This document shows positions 34,976 to 43,416 of a stretch of DNA of 64,000 nt, one piece after another. This DNA is from CADEEN01 sp963840805 (GTDB taxonomy: Bacteria > Pseudomonadota > Gammaproteobacteria > Burkholderiales > Burkholderiaceae_C). A model generated the notes under the pieces. The model was not told where the DNA came from and ran no database searches. It saw nothing but the letters and a program-made list of their open reading frames with translations. How positions within the stretch are numbered: position 1 is the stretch's first letter; each line of letters opens with the position of its first letter. The stretch covers positions 558,001 to 622,000 of the forward strand of contig CAWJAJ010000011.1 in assembly GCA_963840805.1 (NCBI GenBank), in the 5' to 3' direction. The position numbers and the translations under genes were made by a program.

Positions 34976-36190
34976 ATGAAATCGATCCGTGTCCTCACTA
35001 TCGCCCTGCTCGCCGCCGGCCTCATGAGTGCCGCCATCGCGCAGGGCATCCGCCCCGAAGTCGGCAAGCCGCTGCAGCAGGCCAGCGACCTGCTCAAGGC
35101 CGGCAAGGCCAGGGAAGCGCTAGCGAAAGCGCGCGAGGCCGACGCCGTCGGGGGCAAGAACGCGGCCGAGCAGGTGATGATCGACCGCATGAAGGGCGCC
35201 GCGGCGCAACGCGCCGGCGACAACGGCACCGCGATCGCTGCATTCGAATCAGCGATGGCCTCCGGCCGCCTGTCTGGCAACGAGCAGGCGCAGATCGCCG
35301 AGTCGCTGGCATTTGCGTACTCGCAGCAGAAGAACTGGACCAAGACCACCGAGTGGGCGAATCGCGCGCGCACCGCTGGCGGCAACACCGCCTCGCTGAA
35401 CCAGTTGATCGCGTACGTGCAATCGCAAAGCGGCGACTACTCACAAATCTTCAGGGACGCGCAGGCCCAGGTGCACGCAGCCGAGCAGGCCGGCCGCCGG
35501 CCGGCCGAGGACGACCTGCTGCGCCTGGCCGATGCGGCGCGCCGCCTGAACAACAACGCGGCCTACTCCAATGCGCTCGAGAAGCTGGTGCTGTACTACG
35601 CCAAGAAGGAGTACTGGAGCGCGCACCTTTCCAGCCTGCAACGCAAGCCCGGCTTTGCCGACCGCCTGGGCCTGGACGTGATGCGACTGAAACTCGCCAA
35701 TGGCCTCGTCACGAAGACCGAGGACTTCATGGAAATGGCGCAACTGGCGCTGCAGGCCGGCTTGCCGGTCGAGGCCAAGAGCATCGTCGACAAGGGCTAC
35801 GCCGCCGGCGCGCTCGGCACCGGCGCCGAGGCCGAGCGTCACAAGCGGCTGAGCGATCTGGTGGCCAAGCAGCAGGCCGAGAGCGCCTCCGGCATCGACC
35901 AGGCTGCGAGCGAGGCCACCGCAAAGAAGGACGGCAACGACCTGGTCAGGGTCGGCACCGTCTATGCGTCGATGGGCCAGACCGACAAGGCAGTCGAACT
36001 GATCGACAAGGGCGTTGCCAAGGGTGGCCTGAAGCGGCCCGACGACGCCAAACTGCGTCTCGCGCTCGCACTCGCGCAGTCACCGAAAACCCGCGCCAAG
36101 GGCCTGCAGATGCTGCGCGCCATCGGTGGCACGGATGGCACGGCCGACGTGGCGAAGCTCTACGCAGTGGTGGTGCAGCAGCAGAGCTGA
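34976..36190 (+). CDS. Periplasmic TPR-like protein of the TonB cluster
   Basis: 404 residues with a signal peptide (MKSIRVLTIALLAAGLMSAAIAQ). The rest is helical and repeat-like: pairs of helices such as LLKAGKAREALAKAREAD, YSQQKNWTKTTEWANRAR and VYASMGQTDKAVELIDKGV resemble degenerate tetratricopeptide repeats. It lies just after the Ton system genes, separated by a terminator. Many such clusters include a TPR protein, presumably helping assemble or position the Ton complex. That role is inference. Confidence 0.78.
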   Translation: MKSIRVLTIALLAAGLMSAAIAQGIRPEVGKPLQQASDLLKAGKAREALAKAREADAVGGKNAAEQVMIDRMKGAAAQRAGDNGTAIAAFESAMASGRLSGNEQAQIAESLAFAYSQQKNWTKTTEWANRARTAGGNTASLNQLIAYVQSQSGDYSQIFRDAQAQVHAAEQAGRRPAEDDLLRLADAARRLNNNAAYSNALEKLVLYYAKKEYWSAHLSSLQRKPGFADRLGLDVMRLKLANGLVTKTEDFMEMAQLALQAGLPVEAKSIVDKGYAAGALGTGAEAERHKRLSDLVAKQQAESASGIDQAASEATAKKDGNDLVRVGTVYASMGQTDKAVELIDKGVAKGGLKRPDDAKLRLALALAQSPKTRAKGLQMLRAIGGTDGTADVAKLYAVVVQQQS

Positions 36191-36220
36191 GAGCCGTCGG
36201 GTGCCGGGCAGGCGGCTGCC

Positions 36221-36226
36221 TAGAAT
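36221..36226 (+). promoter_or_regulatory. Candidate -10 box TAGAAT seven bases before an ATG (leaderless-type)
   Basis: TAGAAT seven bases upstream of the MBL-fold gene start. A transcript starting at the usual distance would begin at or within a base of the ATG. No strong -35 is seen. Confidence 0.35.
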
Positions 36227-36233
36227 CCCCGCC

Positions 36234-37214
36234 ATGCCCGCCACCCTGCCCGCCTTCGTCGAACCGCTCGGCATGGGCGTCTTCGCGGTCGATACCGGCT
36301 TCGTGCGTCCGCGCTTCGATGCCGCCTACCTCGTGATCCACAACGGCCGCGCGGCGTTCATCGACACCGGCACCAACCACGGCGTGCCGCGCCTGCTGGC
36401 GGCGCTCGACGCGCTCGGCCTGACGCGCGACGCGGTCGAGTACGTCATCCCGACCCATGTGCACCTCGACCATGCCGGCGGCGCGGGCCTGTTGATGACG
36501 CACCTGCCGCGCGCGACGATGGTCGTGCACCCGCGCGGCGCGCGCCACATGATCGACCCGACGGCATTGATGCAGGGCGCGCTGGCGGTGTACGGGCCTG
36601 ACGAGATGGCGCGATCGTATGGCAGCCTGGTCGGCGTCGATGAGGCGCGGGTCCGTGTCAGCGATGACGGCATGGATCTGGTGCTCGGCGGCGAGCGCGT
36701 GCTGCACCTGATCCACACGCCGGGCCACGCCCGCCATCACCACTGCATCTGGGACGCGGCCACGCGCGGCTGGTTCACCGGCGACACCTTCGGCTCGTCG
36801 TACCGCGAATTCGACACCGCGAACGGCGCGTGGATCTTCCCCACGACCGTGCCGGTGCAGTTCGATCCGGCACCACTGCGTGCATCGGTGCAACGGCTGA
36901 TGTCGTTCGCACCGACGTGCGTGTACCTCACCCACTACAGCCGGGTCGGCGACGTGCCGCGGCTGGCGATGCGGCTGCTCAGGGTTCTCGACGGCATGGT
37001 GGCGATCGGCGAGCGCCTGCGCAGCGTGACGGATCGCCACCACGCGCTCAAGCGCGACCTGACGCAGTTGTACGCATCCGCCCTGGCCGAGCATGGGATC
37101 GACCCGACCGCGCCGATGCTCGATCTGTTGGCGATTGACATCGAACTCAATGCGCAGGGCATCGCCGTCTGGCTCGACCGCCCGGCCAAGGAACGCAAGG
37201 AAGGCATGGCATGA
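36234..37214 (+). CDS. MBL-fold metallo-hydrolase
   Basis: 326 residues. The metal-binding motif HVHLDHAGG (T-H-x-H-x-D-H type) is at about residue 78, followed by further ligands in HTPGHARHHH and the Asp in GDTFGSSYR, with a late His in YLTHYSRVGD. The long C-terminal extension resembles a subgroup found beside short-chain dehydrogenases. Likely a hydrolase of a thioester, lactone or similar, substrate unknown. Its end overlaps the SDR start by 4 bases. Confidence 0.88.
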   Translation: MPATLPAFVEPLGMGVFAVDTGFVRPRFDAAYLVIHNGRAAFIDTGTNHGVPRLLAALDALGLTRDAVEYVIPTHVHLDHAGGAGLLMTHLPRATMVVHPRGARHMIDPTALMQGALAVYGPDEMARSYGSLVGVDEARVRVSDDGMDLVLGGERVLHLIHTPGHARHHHCIWDAATRGWFTGDTFGSSYREFDTANGAWIFPTTVPVQFDPAPLRASVQRLMSFAPTCVYLTHYSRVGDVPRLAMRLLRVLDGMVAIGERLRSVTDRHHALKRDLTQLYASALAEHGIDPTAPMLDLLAIDIELNAQGIAVWLDRPAKERKEGMA

Positions 37215-37996
37215 GCAGCGACATCCGTTTCGGCCTCGCCGGCCGCGTCGTCGTCGTCACCGGCGGCGCGCAGGGTATCGGCGAGGCTTGCGTGCGCCGC
37301 CTGGTCGCCGACGGCGCCGCGGTGGCGCTGTGGGACGTGGACGATGCGCGCGGCCAGGCGCTGGCCGCGGTGCTGGCGAGCGACGGTGTTCGCGTCGCAT
37401 ACCAGCGCTGCAACGTCGCCAGCAAGGCCGATGTCGATGCCGCGATGGCGGCGACATTGGCCGCGTTCGGGCGCGTCGACGGCTTGTTCAACAACGCCGG
37501 CATCTTCAAGGCGGCATCGTTTCTCGACATCGCCGAGGCCGATTGGGACGCGGTGATCGACGTCAACCTGAAAGGTCACTTCCTGGTCGGCCAGGCTGTG
37601 GCGCGGCAGATGGTCGACCAGGGGGGTGGCGGGGCCATCGTGAACATGAGTTCGGTCAACGCGCGGCTCACCATTGCGTCGATCGCCAGCTACAACGCCA
37701 GCAAGGGCGGCATCGACCAGTTGACGCGTGTGATGGCGCTGGCGCTGGCCGAGCACGGCATCCGCGTCAACGGCGTCGCCCCGGGCACGATCGCCACCGA
37801 GCTGGCCGCCAAGGCGGTGCTGACCAGCGAGGACGCCAAGGCCCGCATCCTGAGCCGCACGCCGATGAAGCGGCTCGGCGAGCCGGCCGAAGTCGCCAGC
37901 GTGGTGGCCTTCCTGCTCAGCGACGCGGCCAGCTACATGACCGGCGAAACCGTTCTCGTCGACGGCGGCCGCATGACTTTGAACTACACCGTGTGA
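37211..37996 (+). CDS. Short-chain dehydrogenase/reductase (SDR)
   Basis: 261 residues, classical SDR. The cofactor-binding motif is TGGAQGIGEACVRRL, the structural NNAG motif appears in LFNNAGIFKAA, and the catalytic Ser and Y-x-x-x-K are in MSSVNARL and SYNASKGGIDQL. The C-terminus ends GETVLVDGGRMTLNYTV. An Asp after the second strand (WDVDDARG) suggests NAD(H) preference. Translationally coupled to the MBL-fold gene (ATGA), so the two probably act on the same substrate. Confidence 0.9.
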   Translation: MSSDIRFGLAGRVVVVTGGAQGIGEACVRRLVADGAAVALWDVDDARGQALAAVLASDGVRVAYQRCNVASKADVDAAMAATLAAFGRVDGLFNNAGIFKAASFLDIAEADWDAVIDVNLKGHFLVGQAVARQMVDQGGGGAIVNMSSVNARLTIASIASYNASKGGIDQLTRVMALALAEHGIRVNGVAPGTIATELAAKAVLTSEDAKARILSRTPMKRLGEPAEVASVVAFLLSDAASYMTGETVLVDGGRMTLNYTV

Positions 37997-37999
37997 GCT

Positions 38000-38093
38000 C
38001 GCCGGGCCGCCCCAAGAGCGAACGTTCCCCAAGGGCCACGGCGTGGCCCCTGCGGGCCCAGGGGGGACCGCGCGCAGCGCGTAGGGGGCACCA
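38000..38093. repeat. GC-rich, hairpin-prone intergenic segment, possibly a dispersed repeat
   Basis: Between the SDR stop and the GDT1-like frame. It contains GGGCCACG-G-CGTGGCCC (stem of 8) and a second hairpin-like GCGCGCAGCGCG within GGGGGACC...GTAGGGGGC. It resembles the short interspersed GC-rich repeats of Burkholderiales genomes. I see no second copy in this window, so its repeat nature is inference. Confidence 0.35.
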
Positions 38094-38669
38094 CTGAGCT
38101 TCGAGGCGTACGCGGTCAGCGTCGGCGTCGTCGCGCTCGGCGAGATGGGCGACAAGACGCAACTGCTGGCCCTGCTGCTGGCCGCACGCTATCGCGCACC
38201 GCGGCCGATCATCCTCGGCATCCTGGTGGCGACGCTGGCCAACCATGCAGCGGCCAGCGCGCTCGGCGCCTGGCTCACGCAGGTAATCGCGCCGCACTGG
38301 ATGCGCTGGGGCCTCGGCGCCTCGTTCATCGGCGTGGCGCTCTGGATGTTGATTCCCGACCGCGTCGATGGCGAATCCGAAGGCCGCGGCAGCCATCGGC
38401 TCGGCGTGTTCGGCGTCACCGTCATCGCATTCTTTCTCGCCGAGATGGGCGACAAGACGCAGATCGCCACCGTGATGCTCGCGGCCCGCTACGACGACGT
38501 CGTCACCGTGACCGCCGGCACCACGCTGGGCATGATGATCGCCAACGTACCCGCGGTGCTGCTGGGCGACCGGGCCGTGAAGTTCGTGCCGATCGTCTGG
38601 GTGCACCGCATCGCTGCGGTGGTGTTCGCCGCGATCGGCGTAGCCGTGCTGGCCGGCGTGGGCACTTAG
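38094..38669 (+). CDS. TMEM165/GDT1 family membrane protein (start codon unusual)
   Basis: About 191 residues, six hydrophobic segments in two related halves. Each half has the family's E-x-G-D-K-T motif: GEMGDKTQLLALLLA and AEMGDKTQIATVMLA. Members transport Mn or Ca ions. The first conventional ATG (38145) falls inside the first motif and would remove the first helix. In frame upstream there is only a CTG at 38094 (LSFEAYAVSVGVVALGEMGD) before a TAG. So either CTG is the start or the true start has been lost to the GC-rich segment just upstream or a sequence error. Confidence 0.8.
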   Translation: MSFEAYAVSVGVVALGEMGDKTQLLALLLAARYRAPRPIILGILVATLANHAAASALGAWLTQVIAPHWMRWGLGASFIGVALWMLIPDRVDGESEGRGSHRLGVFGVTVIAFFLAEMGDKTQIATVMLAARYDDVVTVTAGTTLGMMIANVPAVLLGDRAVKFVPIVWVHRIAAVVFAAIGVAVLAGVGT

Positions 38670-38672
38670 GCC

Positions 38673-38678
38673 TATTCT
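38673..38678 (+). promoter_or_regulatory. Candidate -10 box TATTCT six bases before an ATG (leaderless-type)
   Basis: TATTCT six bases upstream of the GFA-family start codon at 38685, directly after the preceding stop codon. A weak TGGCCG lies at -35 distance. Confidence 0.3.
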
Positions 38679-38684
38679 TGATGC

Positions 38685-39173
38685 ATGAGCGACACAACTC
38701 CTCTACCCACCCTCGAGGGCGGCTGCCTGTGCGGCCGCGTGCGCTACCGTGCCACGCCCGACCACCGCGACGGCTACTACTGCCACTGCCGCATGTGCCA
38801 GCTGGCCTTCGGCAACACGCGCGCCGCCTACTTCAACCTGCGCAAGAGCGAGGTGCAATGGCTCGGCGCGCCGGCCTACTATGCGTCGTCGAAGATCGCC
38901 CGCCGCGGTTTCTGCAGCCACTGCGGCACGCCGCTGTCGTTCGAGTTTCTCGACAACGACCGCATGGACCTCTCGGTCGGCAGCCTCGACGACCCGTCGG
39001 CGATGAAACCCACCGAGCACTTCGCCGTCGAGTCGCGCATTGCTGCATGGCATGCCCGCGACGGCCTGCCCGAATCGCGCCTCGACAGCAACGAACGCAT
39101 TGCGCAGCGCTGGCGCGAGGCCTATGGCGAAGGAGTCGAACCCGGGCTCGCCGCTGTGAGGAGCTCGCCATGA
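38685..39173 (+). CDS. GFA-family (glutathione-dependent formaldehyde-activating-like) zinc protein
   Basis: 162 residues. Zinc-binding cysteines appear as GGCLCGRVRY, YYCHCRMCQLAFG and FCSHCGTPLSFEF, the standard GFA/CENP-V arrangement. Formaldehyde chemistry is documented for only a few members, so the reaction here is unassigned. It does not look linked to the formate dehydrogenase cluster 26 kb away. Confidence 0.9.
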   Translation: MSDTTPLPTLEGGCLCGRVRYRATPDHRDGYYCHCRMCQLAFGNTRAAYFNLRKSEVQWLGAPAYYASSKIARRGFCSHCGTPLSFEFLDNDRMDLSVGSLDDPSAMKPTEHFAVESRIAAWHARDGLPESRLDSNERIAQRWREAYGEGVEPGLAAVRSSP

Positions 39174-39231
39174 GACCGCAGGGGCGCCCCACGGGCGGAT
39201 GCCGGGTTGCGCAGCACGAAGGTGCCCGCCG

Positions 39232-39774
39232 GTGAGCGCCGACCGCCTGGCGCAATGGCAGGCCGACGAGGCTGCCGTGCGTGCGCACCGCGCACAGCCC
39301 GCCGGTGCGATCCCACCCGCCCAGGCGCTCGGCCGATCGGGCCTCGACGTGCTGCACGACATGCTCGCCGGCCGCCTGCCGGCCGCACCGATGGCCGAGA
39401 CGCTCGACTTCCTGTTGGTGCACGTCGGACACGGCAAAGCCGTGTTTCAGGGCCGACCCGGACCGCGATTCTTCAACCCGATGGGCACCGTGCACGGCGG
39501 CTGGTACGCCACCCTGCTCGACTCGGCTGTCGGCTGCGCGGTGCACACGACGATGCCACCCGGCCGGGGCTACACCACGCTCGAATTGAAATTGAACCTG
39601 GTGCGCGCACTCGGGCCCGACGTGCCGCTGGTGCGCGCCGAAGGCCGCACGATCAATGTCGGCCGCCAGGTCGCGACGGCCGAGGGCCGCCTGATCGGCC
39701 CCGACGGCAAGCTCTACGCCCATGCCACCACCACCTGCCTGATCTTCGACTTGCCGTCGCGCGCCGGCGGCTGA
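39232..39774 (+). CDS. PaaI-family hotdog-fold thioesterase
   Basis: 180 residues from a GTG start. The hotdog signature is FFNPMGTVHGGWYATLLDSAVG, with the HGG motif at about residue 90, followed by TLELKLNLVRAL. It hydrolyses aryl- or acyl-CoA thioesters. The start is uncertain. An in-frame ATG lies 11 codons upstream at 39199. A well-placed AGGAG serves an ATG at 39170 in another frame that ends at 39235, just where this gene starts. Confidence 0.82.
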   Translation: MSADRLAQWQADEAAVRAHRAQPAGAIPPAQALGRSGLDVLHDMLAGRLPAAPMAETLDFLLVHVGHGKAVFQGRPGPRFFNPMGTVHGGWYATLLDSAVGCAVHTTMPPGRGYTTLELKLNLVRALGPDVPLVRAEGRTINVGRQVATAEGRLIGPDGKLYAHATTTCLIFDLPSRAGG

Positions 39775-39783
39775 CGCCCGCGC

Positions 39784-39789
39784 GACAAT
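39784..39789 (+). promoter_or_regulatory. Candidate -10 box GACAAT eight bases before an ATG (leaderless-type)
   Basis: GACAAT eight bases upstream of the glyoxalase-family start at 39798. No convincing -35. Confidence 0.3.
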
Positions 39790-39797
39790 CGCTTGCC

Positions 39798-40229
39798 ATG
39801 AAATACCTCCACACCATGGTCCGGGTCACGGACATCGAACAATCGCTGCGCTTTTACCGGGACGCACTCGGTCTCGAACTGCTGTCTCGGCGCGACAACG
39901 AGGCCGGCCGCTTCACGCTGGTGTTCCTGGCCGCGCCGGGGGACCCCACGGCGCAGGTCGAACTGACCTACAACTGGCCCAATGGTGGGGTGGGCGAGGT
40001 CTACACGGGCGGCCGCAATTTCGGCCACCTGGCCTATGCCGTCGACGACATCTACGCCGCCTGCCAGCGCTTGCAGGACCATGGCGTGACCATCAACCGG
40101 CCGCCGCGCGACGGCCGCATGGCTTTCGTGCGCTCGCCCGACAACATTTCGGTCGAACTGTTGCAGGCCGGCGCGGCCCTGGCACCGGCGGAGCCGTGGC
40201 AGTCGATGCCCAACGTCGGCGCCTGGTAG
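39798..40229 (+). CDS. gloA: Lactoylglutathione lyase / VOC superfamily protein
   Basis: 143 residues with two beta-alpha-beta-beta-beta modules. The first begins YLHTMVRVTDIEQSLRFYRD, the second GHLAYAVDDIYAACQRLQDH, ending SPDNISVELLQ. Metal ligands expected of GloA (His near the start, Glu in the middle, His in GHLAYAV, Glu in VELLQ) are present. It would convert the methylglyoxal-glutathione adduct to lactoylglutathione. PaiB-like gene follows at an 11-base gap. Confidence 0.88.
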   Translation: MKYLHTMVRVTDIEQSLRFYRDALGLELLSRRDNEAGRFTLVFLAAPGDPTAQVELTYNWPNGGVGEVYTGGRNFGHLAYAVDDIYAACQRLQDHGVTINRPPRDGRMAFVRSPDNISVELLQAGAALAPAEPWQSMPNVGAW

Positions 40230-40240
40230 TGGCATCGGCG

Positions 40241-40858
40241 ATGTACCTGCCCAAGCATTTCGAGCAGACCGACCCGACCGCTCTGGCGGCGCTGATGCAC
40301 GACCACCCGCTGGCCATGCTCGTCGTCGCGACGCCCGACGGGCCCACCGCCGACCTGATCCCGCTCGAATTCCATGCGGGCATCGGACCGCACGGCACGC
40401 TGCGCGGCCATGTCGCGCGCGCCAACCCGCTGTGGCGCCACGCCGGTGGCATGGCGCTGGCGGTGTTCCAGGGCCCCGAGGCCTACGTCTCGCCGAACTG
40501 GTATCCGAGCAAGCGCGAGCACGGCAAGGTCGTGCCGACCTGGAACTACGCGATGGTGCAGGCGCGTGGCACGTTGCGCGCGGTGGACGACGCGCCATGG
40601 CTGCGCGCGCTGGTGGGCCGGTTGACCGATCGCCATGAGACCCCACAGCGCTCGCCATGGGCCGTCGACGATGCGCCCGCCGACTACCTGCAACAGATGC
40701 TGCGCTCGATCGTCGGCATCGAGATCCCGCTCGGCACGCTGATCGGCAAGTGGAAGGTCAGCCAGAACCGCAGCGCGACGGATCGCCAGGGCGTCGCCGA
40801 CGGGCTGGGGCCGCACCCGATGGCTGCGCTGGTGCGCGGCGCGCCGGCGTCAACGTAG
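40241..40858 (+). CDS. PaiB-like FMN-binding negative transcriptional regulator family protein
   Basis: 205 residues. Split-barrel flavin-binding fold of the PaiB family, with MYLPKHFEQTDP at the start, a conserved VSPNWYPSKREHGKVVPTWN core and KWKVSQNRSATDR near the end. In Bacillus PaiB affects sporulation and protease genes; most homologues have no known role and might be flavin-dependent enzymes. Its 3' end overlaps the convergent eda gene by 9 bases. Confidence 0.88.
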   Translation: MYLPKHFEQTDPTALAALMHDHPLAMLVVATPDGPTADLIPLEFHAGIGPHGTLRGHVARANPLWRHAGGMALAVFQGPEAYVSPNWYPSKREHGKVVPTWNYAMVQARGTLRAVDDAPWLRALVGRLTDRHETPQRSPWAVDDAPADYLQQMLRSIVGIEIPLGTLIGKWKVSQNRSATDRQGVADGLGPHPMAALVRGAPAST

Positions 40859-41476
40859 CGCAGCGGCCTCGCGCGCCAGCCGCGTGATGCGGGCCCAGTC
40901 GCCGGCCGCCAGCGCATCGGCCGGCGTCAGCCACGAGCCGCCGCAGACCTTGACGTTCGGCAGTGCGAGGAACTGCGATGCGGTGTCGACCGTGATGCCC
41001 CCGGTGGGACAGAACGCGACGTCGGGAAACGGCCCCGCGAGTGCTTTCAACATCGGCACGCCGCCAGCGGCCGTGGCCGGAAAGAACTTCAGGAAGAACA
41101 GACCATCGGCGTTGGCCGCCATCACCTCGCTGGCGCTGGCCACGCCAGGCAGCAGCGGCAATTGCGCCTCGCGGCACGCCGCACCGATCTCCAGCGTGTA
41201 GCCCGGGCTGACGCCGAAGCGGCAACCGGCATCGCGCGCCGCGCGCACGTCGGCCACCGTACGCAACGTACCGGCGCCGACGATGGCCTCGGGCACGTTG
41301 CGCGCGATCGCCTCCATGCACGCCAGGGCCACCGGCGTGCGCAACGTCACTTCGAGCACACGCACGCCGCCCTCGACCAACGCACGCGCCATCGGCACGG
41401 CGTGTTCGACGTCCTGCAGCACGATCACCGGGATCACCGGGCCGAGGGCCGCGAGTTCGAGCGTGTTGTGAATCAT
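40850..41476 (-). CDS. eda: KDPG/KHG aldolase (2-dehydro-3-deoxyphosphogluconate aldolase)
   Basis: 208 residues, class I aldolase. The Schiff-base Lys is in LFFLKFFPA, the catalytic Glu in VLEVTLRTP, and the phosphate loop in CPTGGITVDTA. It cleaves KDPG to pyruvate and glyceraldehyde 3-phosphate in the Entner-Doudoroff pathway. It lies 11 bases after edd and is co-transcribed with it. Confidence 0.95.
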   Translation of the reverse strand: MIHNTLELAALGPVIPVIVLQDVEHAVPMARALVEGGVRVLEVTLRTPVALACMEAIARNVPEAIVGAGTLRTVADVRAARDAGCRFGVSPGYTLEIGAACREAQLPLLPGVASASEVMAANADGLFFLKFFPATAAGGVPMLKALAGPFPDVAFCPTGGITVDTASQFLALPNVKVCGGSWLTPADALAAGDWARITRLAREAAALR

Positions 41477-41487
41477 GTGAAAGCTCC

Positions 41488-43329
41488 TTACAGCCAGGTG
41501 CAGGCGCCCTGCTCGGCGCTGGTGACGGTCTTGCGCAGGCCGCCGAAGAGTTCGCGGCCGAGACCGTGGGCGTTGATCGCAGCGCGCTCGGGGCTCAGAT
41601 GCGCCACCTGACGTGCATCCCAGATCGCCTCATCCACCAGGGCGTCGAGCGTGCCGGCCACGGCGTCGAGGCGGATGCGGTCGCCGGTGACGACCTTGGC
41701 CAACGCGCCGCCGGCCAGCGCCTCGGGGCTGACATGGATCGCCGCCGGCACCTTGCCCGAGGCGCCGCTCATGCGGCCGTCGGTCACCAGCGCGACCTGG
41801 AAACCCTTGCCCTGCAGCACCGCCAGCGGCGGTGTCAGCTTGTGCAGCTCGGGCATGCCATTGGCGCGTGGGCCCTGGAAGCGCACGACGGCAACGAAGT
41901 CGCGTTCGAGTTGGCCGGCGTTGAACGCCGCCAGCAGCGCCTCCTGCGCGTCGAAGACAATGGCCGGCGCCTCGATGACCCAGCGGTCGTCGGGTACCGC
42001 GCTGGTCTTGATCACGGCGCGACCGAGGTTGCCCTCGAGCAGCCGCAGGCCGCCGCTCTGACTGAACGGCCGGTCCGCAGGGCGCACGATGCTGTCGTCG
42101 CCGGGGGCCGTCGGCCAGGCGCGCCAGACCAGGTGGGGCGTGCCGTGTTCGAGCGCCGGCTCGTCGCAGTAGCCGCGCAGGCCGCGCTCGCTGACTGTCA
42201 TCGCATCAGCGTGCAGGAAGCCGGCATCGAGCAGCTCGCGAAGCACGAAGCCGGGGCCGCCAGCCGCCTGGAACTGGTTCACGTCGGCATTGCCGTTGGG
42301 GTACACGCGCGCCAGCAGCGGCACCGCTGCCGACAGGTCCGAGAAGTCCGTCCAATCGATCACGATGCCCGCCGCGCGCGCCACGGCCACCCAGTGGATC
42401 AGGTGGTTGGTCGAGCCGCCCGTGGCCAGCAACGCGACCATGGCATTGACGATGCAGCGCTCGTCGACGAGCTGGCCGATCGGCACGAATCGGCCGCCGC
42501 CCGACCGCTCGGCGGGGTGCTTGGCGATCGCGAGCGCCGTGCGCACCGCCTCGCGTGTCAGCGCGTCGCGCAACGCGGCATGCGGGTGCACGAAAGCCGC
42601 GCCCGGCACGTGCAGGCCCATCGCTTCGAGCAGCATCTGGTTGCTGTTGGCGGTGCCGTAGAAGGTGCAGGTGCCGGCACCGTGGTAAGCCGCGCTCTCG
42701 GCCTGCAGCAGCTGGTCGCGGCCGACCAGCCCCTGCGCATGCTGCTCGCGCACCTTGGACTTGGCGGTGTTCGACAAGCCGGTACTCATCGGCCCGGCGG
42801 GCACGAACACGCACGGCAAGTGGCCGAAGTGCAGCGCGCCGATCAGCAGGCCGGGAACGATCTTGTCGCAAACGCCGAGCAGCAGCGCGGCATCGAACAC
42901 GTCGTGGGTCAGCGCGATCGCCGTGCCCATCGCAATCGCGTCGCGCGAAAACAGGCTCAGTTCCATGCCGGGCAGGCCCTGTGTCACGCCGTCGCACATC
43001 GCCGGCACGCCGCCAGCCACCTGAACCGTGGCACCCAGCTTCCTCGCTTCGTCGCGGATCAGCGCGGGGTAGCCTTCGTAGGGCTGGTGTGCCGACAACA
43101 TGTCGTTGTAGGCCGTCACGACACCGATATGCGGTGCGCGCTCGGCGACGATCTTCAACTTGTCGGCAGCCGGCAGCGCAGCCACCGCATGAGCCACGTT
43201 GGCGCACCCCATGCGGTCGCTCCCGCGCGGCCGCGCCGCCATGGCTTGCACCTGCGCCAGGTAGGCGCGGCGCAGCGGCGCGCTGCGCCCGCGGATGCGT
43301 TCGGTGACGGCGATCAGGACGGGGTTCAT
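41488..43329 (-). CDS. edd: 6-phosphogluconate dehydratase
   Basis: 613 residues, the normal length. Fe-S dehydratase related to IlvD. Motifs include VTAYNDMLSAHQPYEGYP, GVCDKIVPGLLIG with a cluster Cys, AAYHGAGTCTFYGTANSNQM, and the C-terminal VTDGRMSGASGKVPAAIHV. It makes KDPG from 6-phosphogluconate. First gene of the edd-eda unit. Its upstream region carries an AT-rich inverted repeat suited to a sugar-phosphate-responsive repressor. Confidence 0.95.
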   Translation of the reverse strand: MNPVLIAVTERIRGRSAPLRRAYLAQVQAMAARPRGSDRMGCANVAHAVAALPAADKLKIVAERAPHIGVVTAYNDMLSAHQPYEGYPALIRDEARKLGATVQVAGGVPAMCDGVTQGLPGMELSLFSRDAIAMGTAIALTHDVFDAALLLGVCDKIVPGLLIGALHFGHLPCVFVPAGPMSTGLSNTAKSKVREQHAQGLVGRDQLLQAESAAYHGAGTCTFYGTANSNQMLLEAMGLHVPGAAFVHPHAALRDALTREAVRTALAIAKHPAERSGGGRFVPIGQLVDERCIVNAMVALLATGGSTNHLIHWVAVARAAGIVIDWTDFSDLSAAVPLLARVYPNGNADVNQFQAAGGPGFVLRELLDAGFLHADAMTVSERGLRGYCDEPALEHGTPHLVWRAWPTAPGDDSIVRPADRPFSQSGGLRLLEGNLGRAVIKTSAVPDDRWVIEAPAIVFDAQEALLAAFNAGQLERDFVAVVRFQGPRANGMPELHKLTPPLAVLQGKGFQVALVTDGRMSGASGKVPAAIHVSPEALAGGALAKVVTGDRIRLDAVAGTLDALVDEAIWDARQVAHLSPERAAINAHGLGRELFGGLRKTVTSAEQGACTWL

Positions 43330-43342
43330 TGCACGAGCCGGG

Positions 43343-43384
43343 GATGTAACTATATTTCTAATTTTCAGGTAATTTGGTTACATC
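43343..43384. promoter_or_regulatory. AT-rich inverted repeat upstream of edd, candidate HexR-like operator and promoter
   Basis: GATGTAAC (43343-43350) and GTTACATC (43377-43384) are exact complements separated by 26 bases. The right half also forms GGTAATTTGGTTACA (43369-43383), close to the TGTAAT-N3-ATTACA consensus of HexR, which controls edd-eda in other proteobacteria. On the minus strand a TTGACG (43384-43389) and GAAAAT 17 bases on could be the edd promoter, which the repeat would straddle. The 86-base gap is otherwise shared with the divergent chaC-like gene. Confidence 0.5.
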
Positions 43385-43416
43385 GTCAATCCCTGCGGAT
43401 GTCATGATTTGAGCGC

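Noticed and set aside
39170..39235. Short frame with a good ribosome site before the thioesterase
   Set aside because: Only 21 codons with no recognisable content; more likely a leader or translational coupling element than a gene, and noted only in the thioesterase entry.
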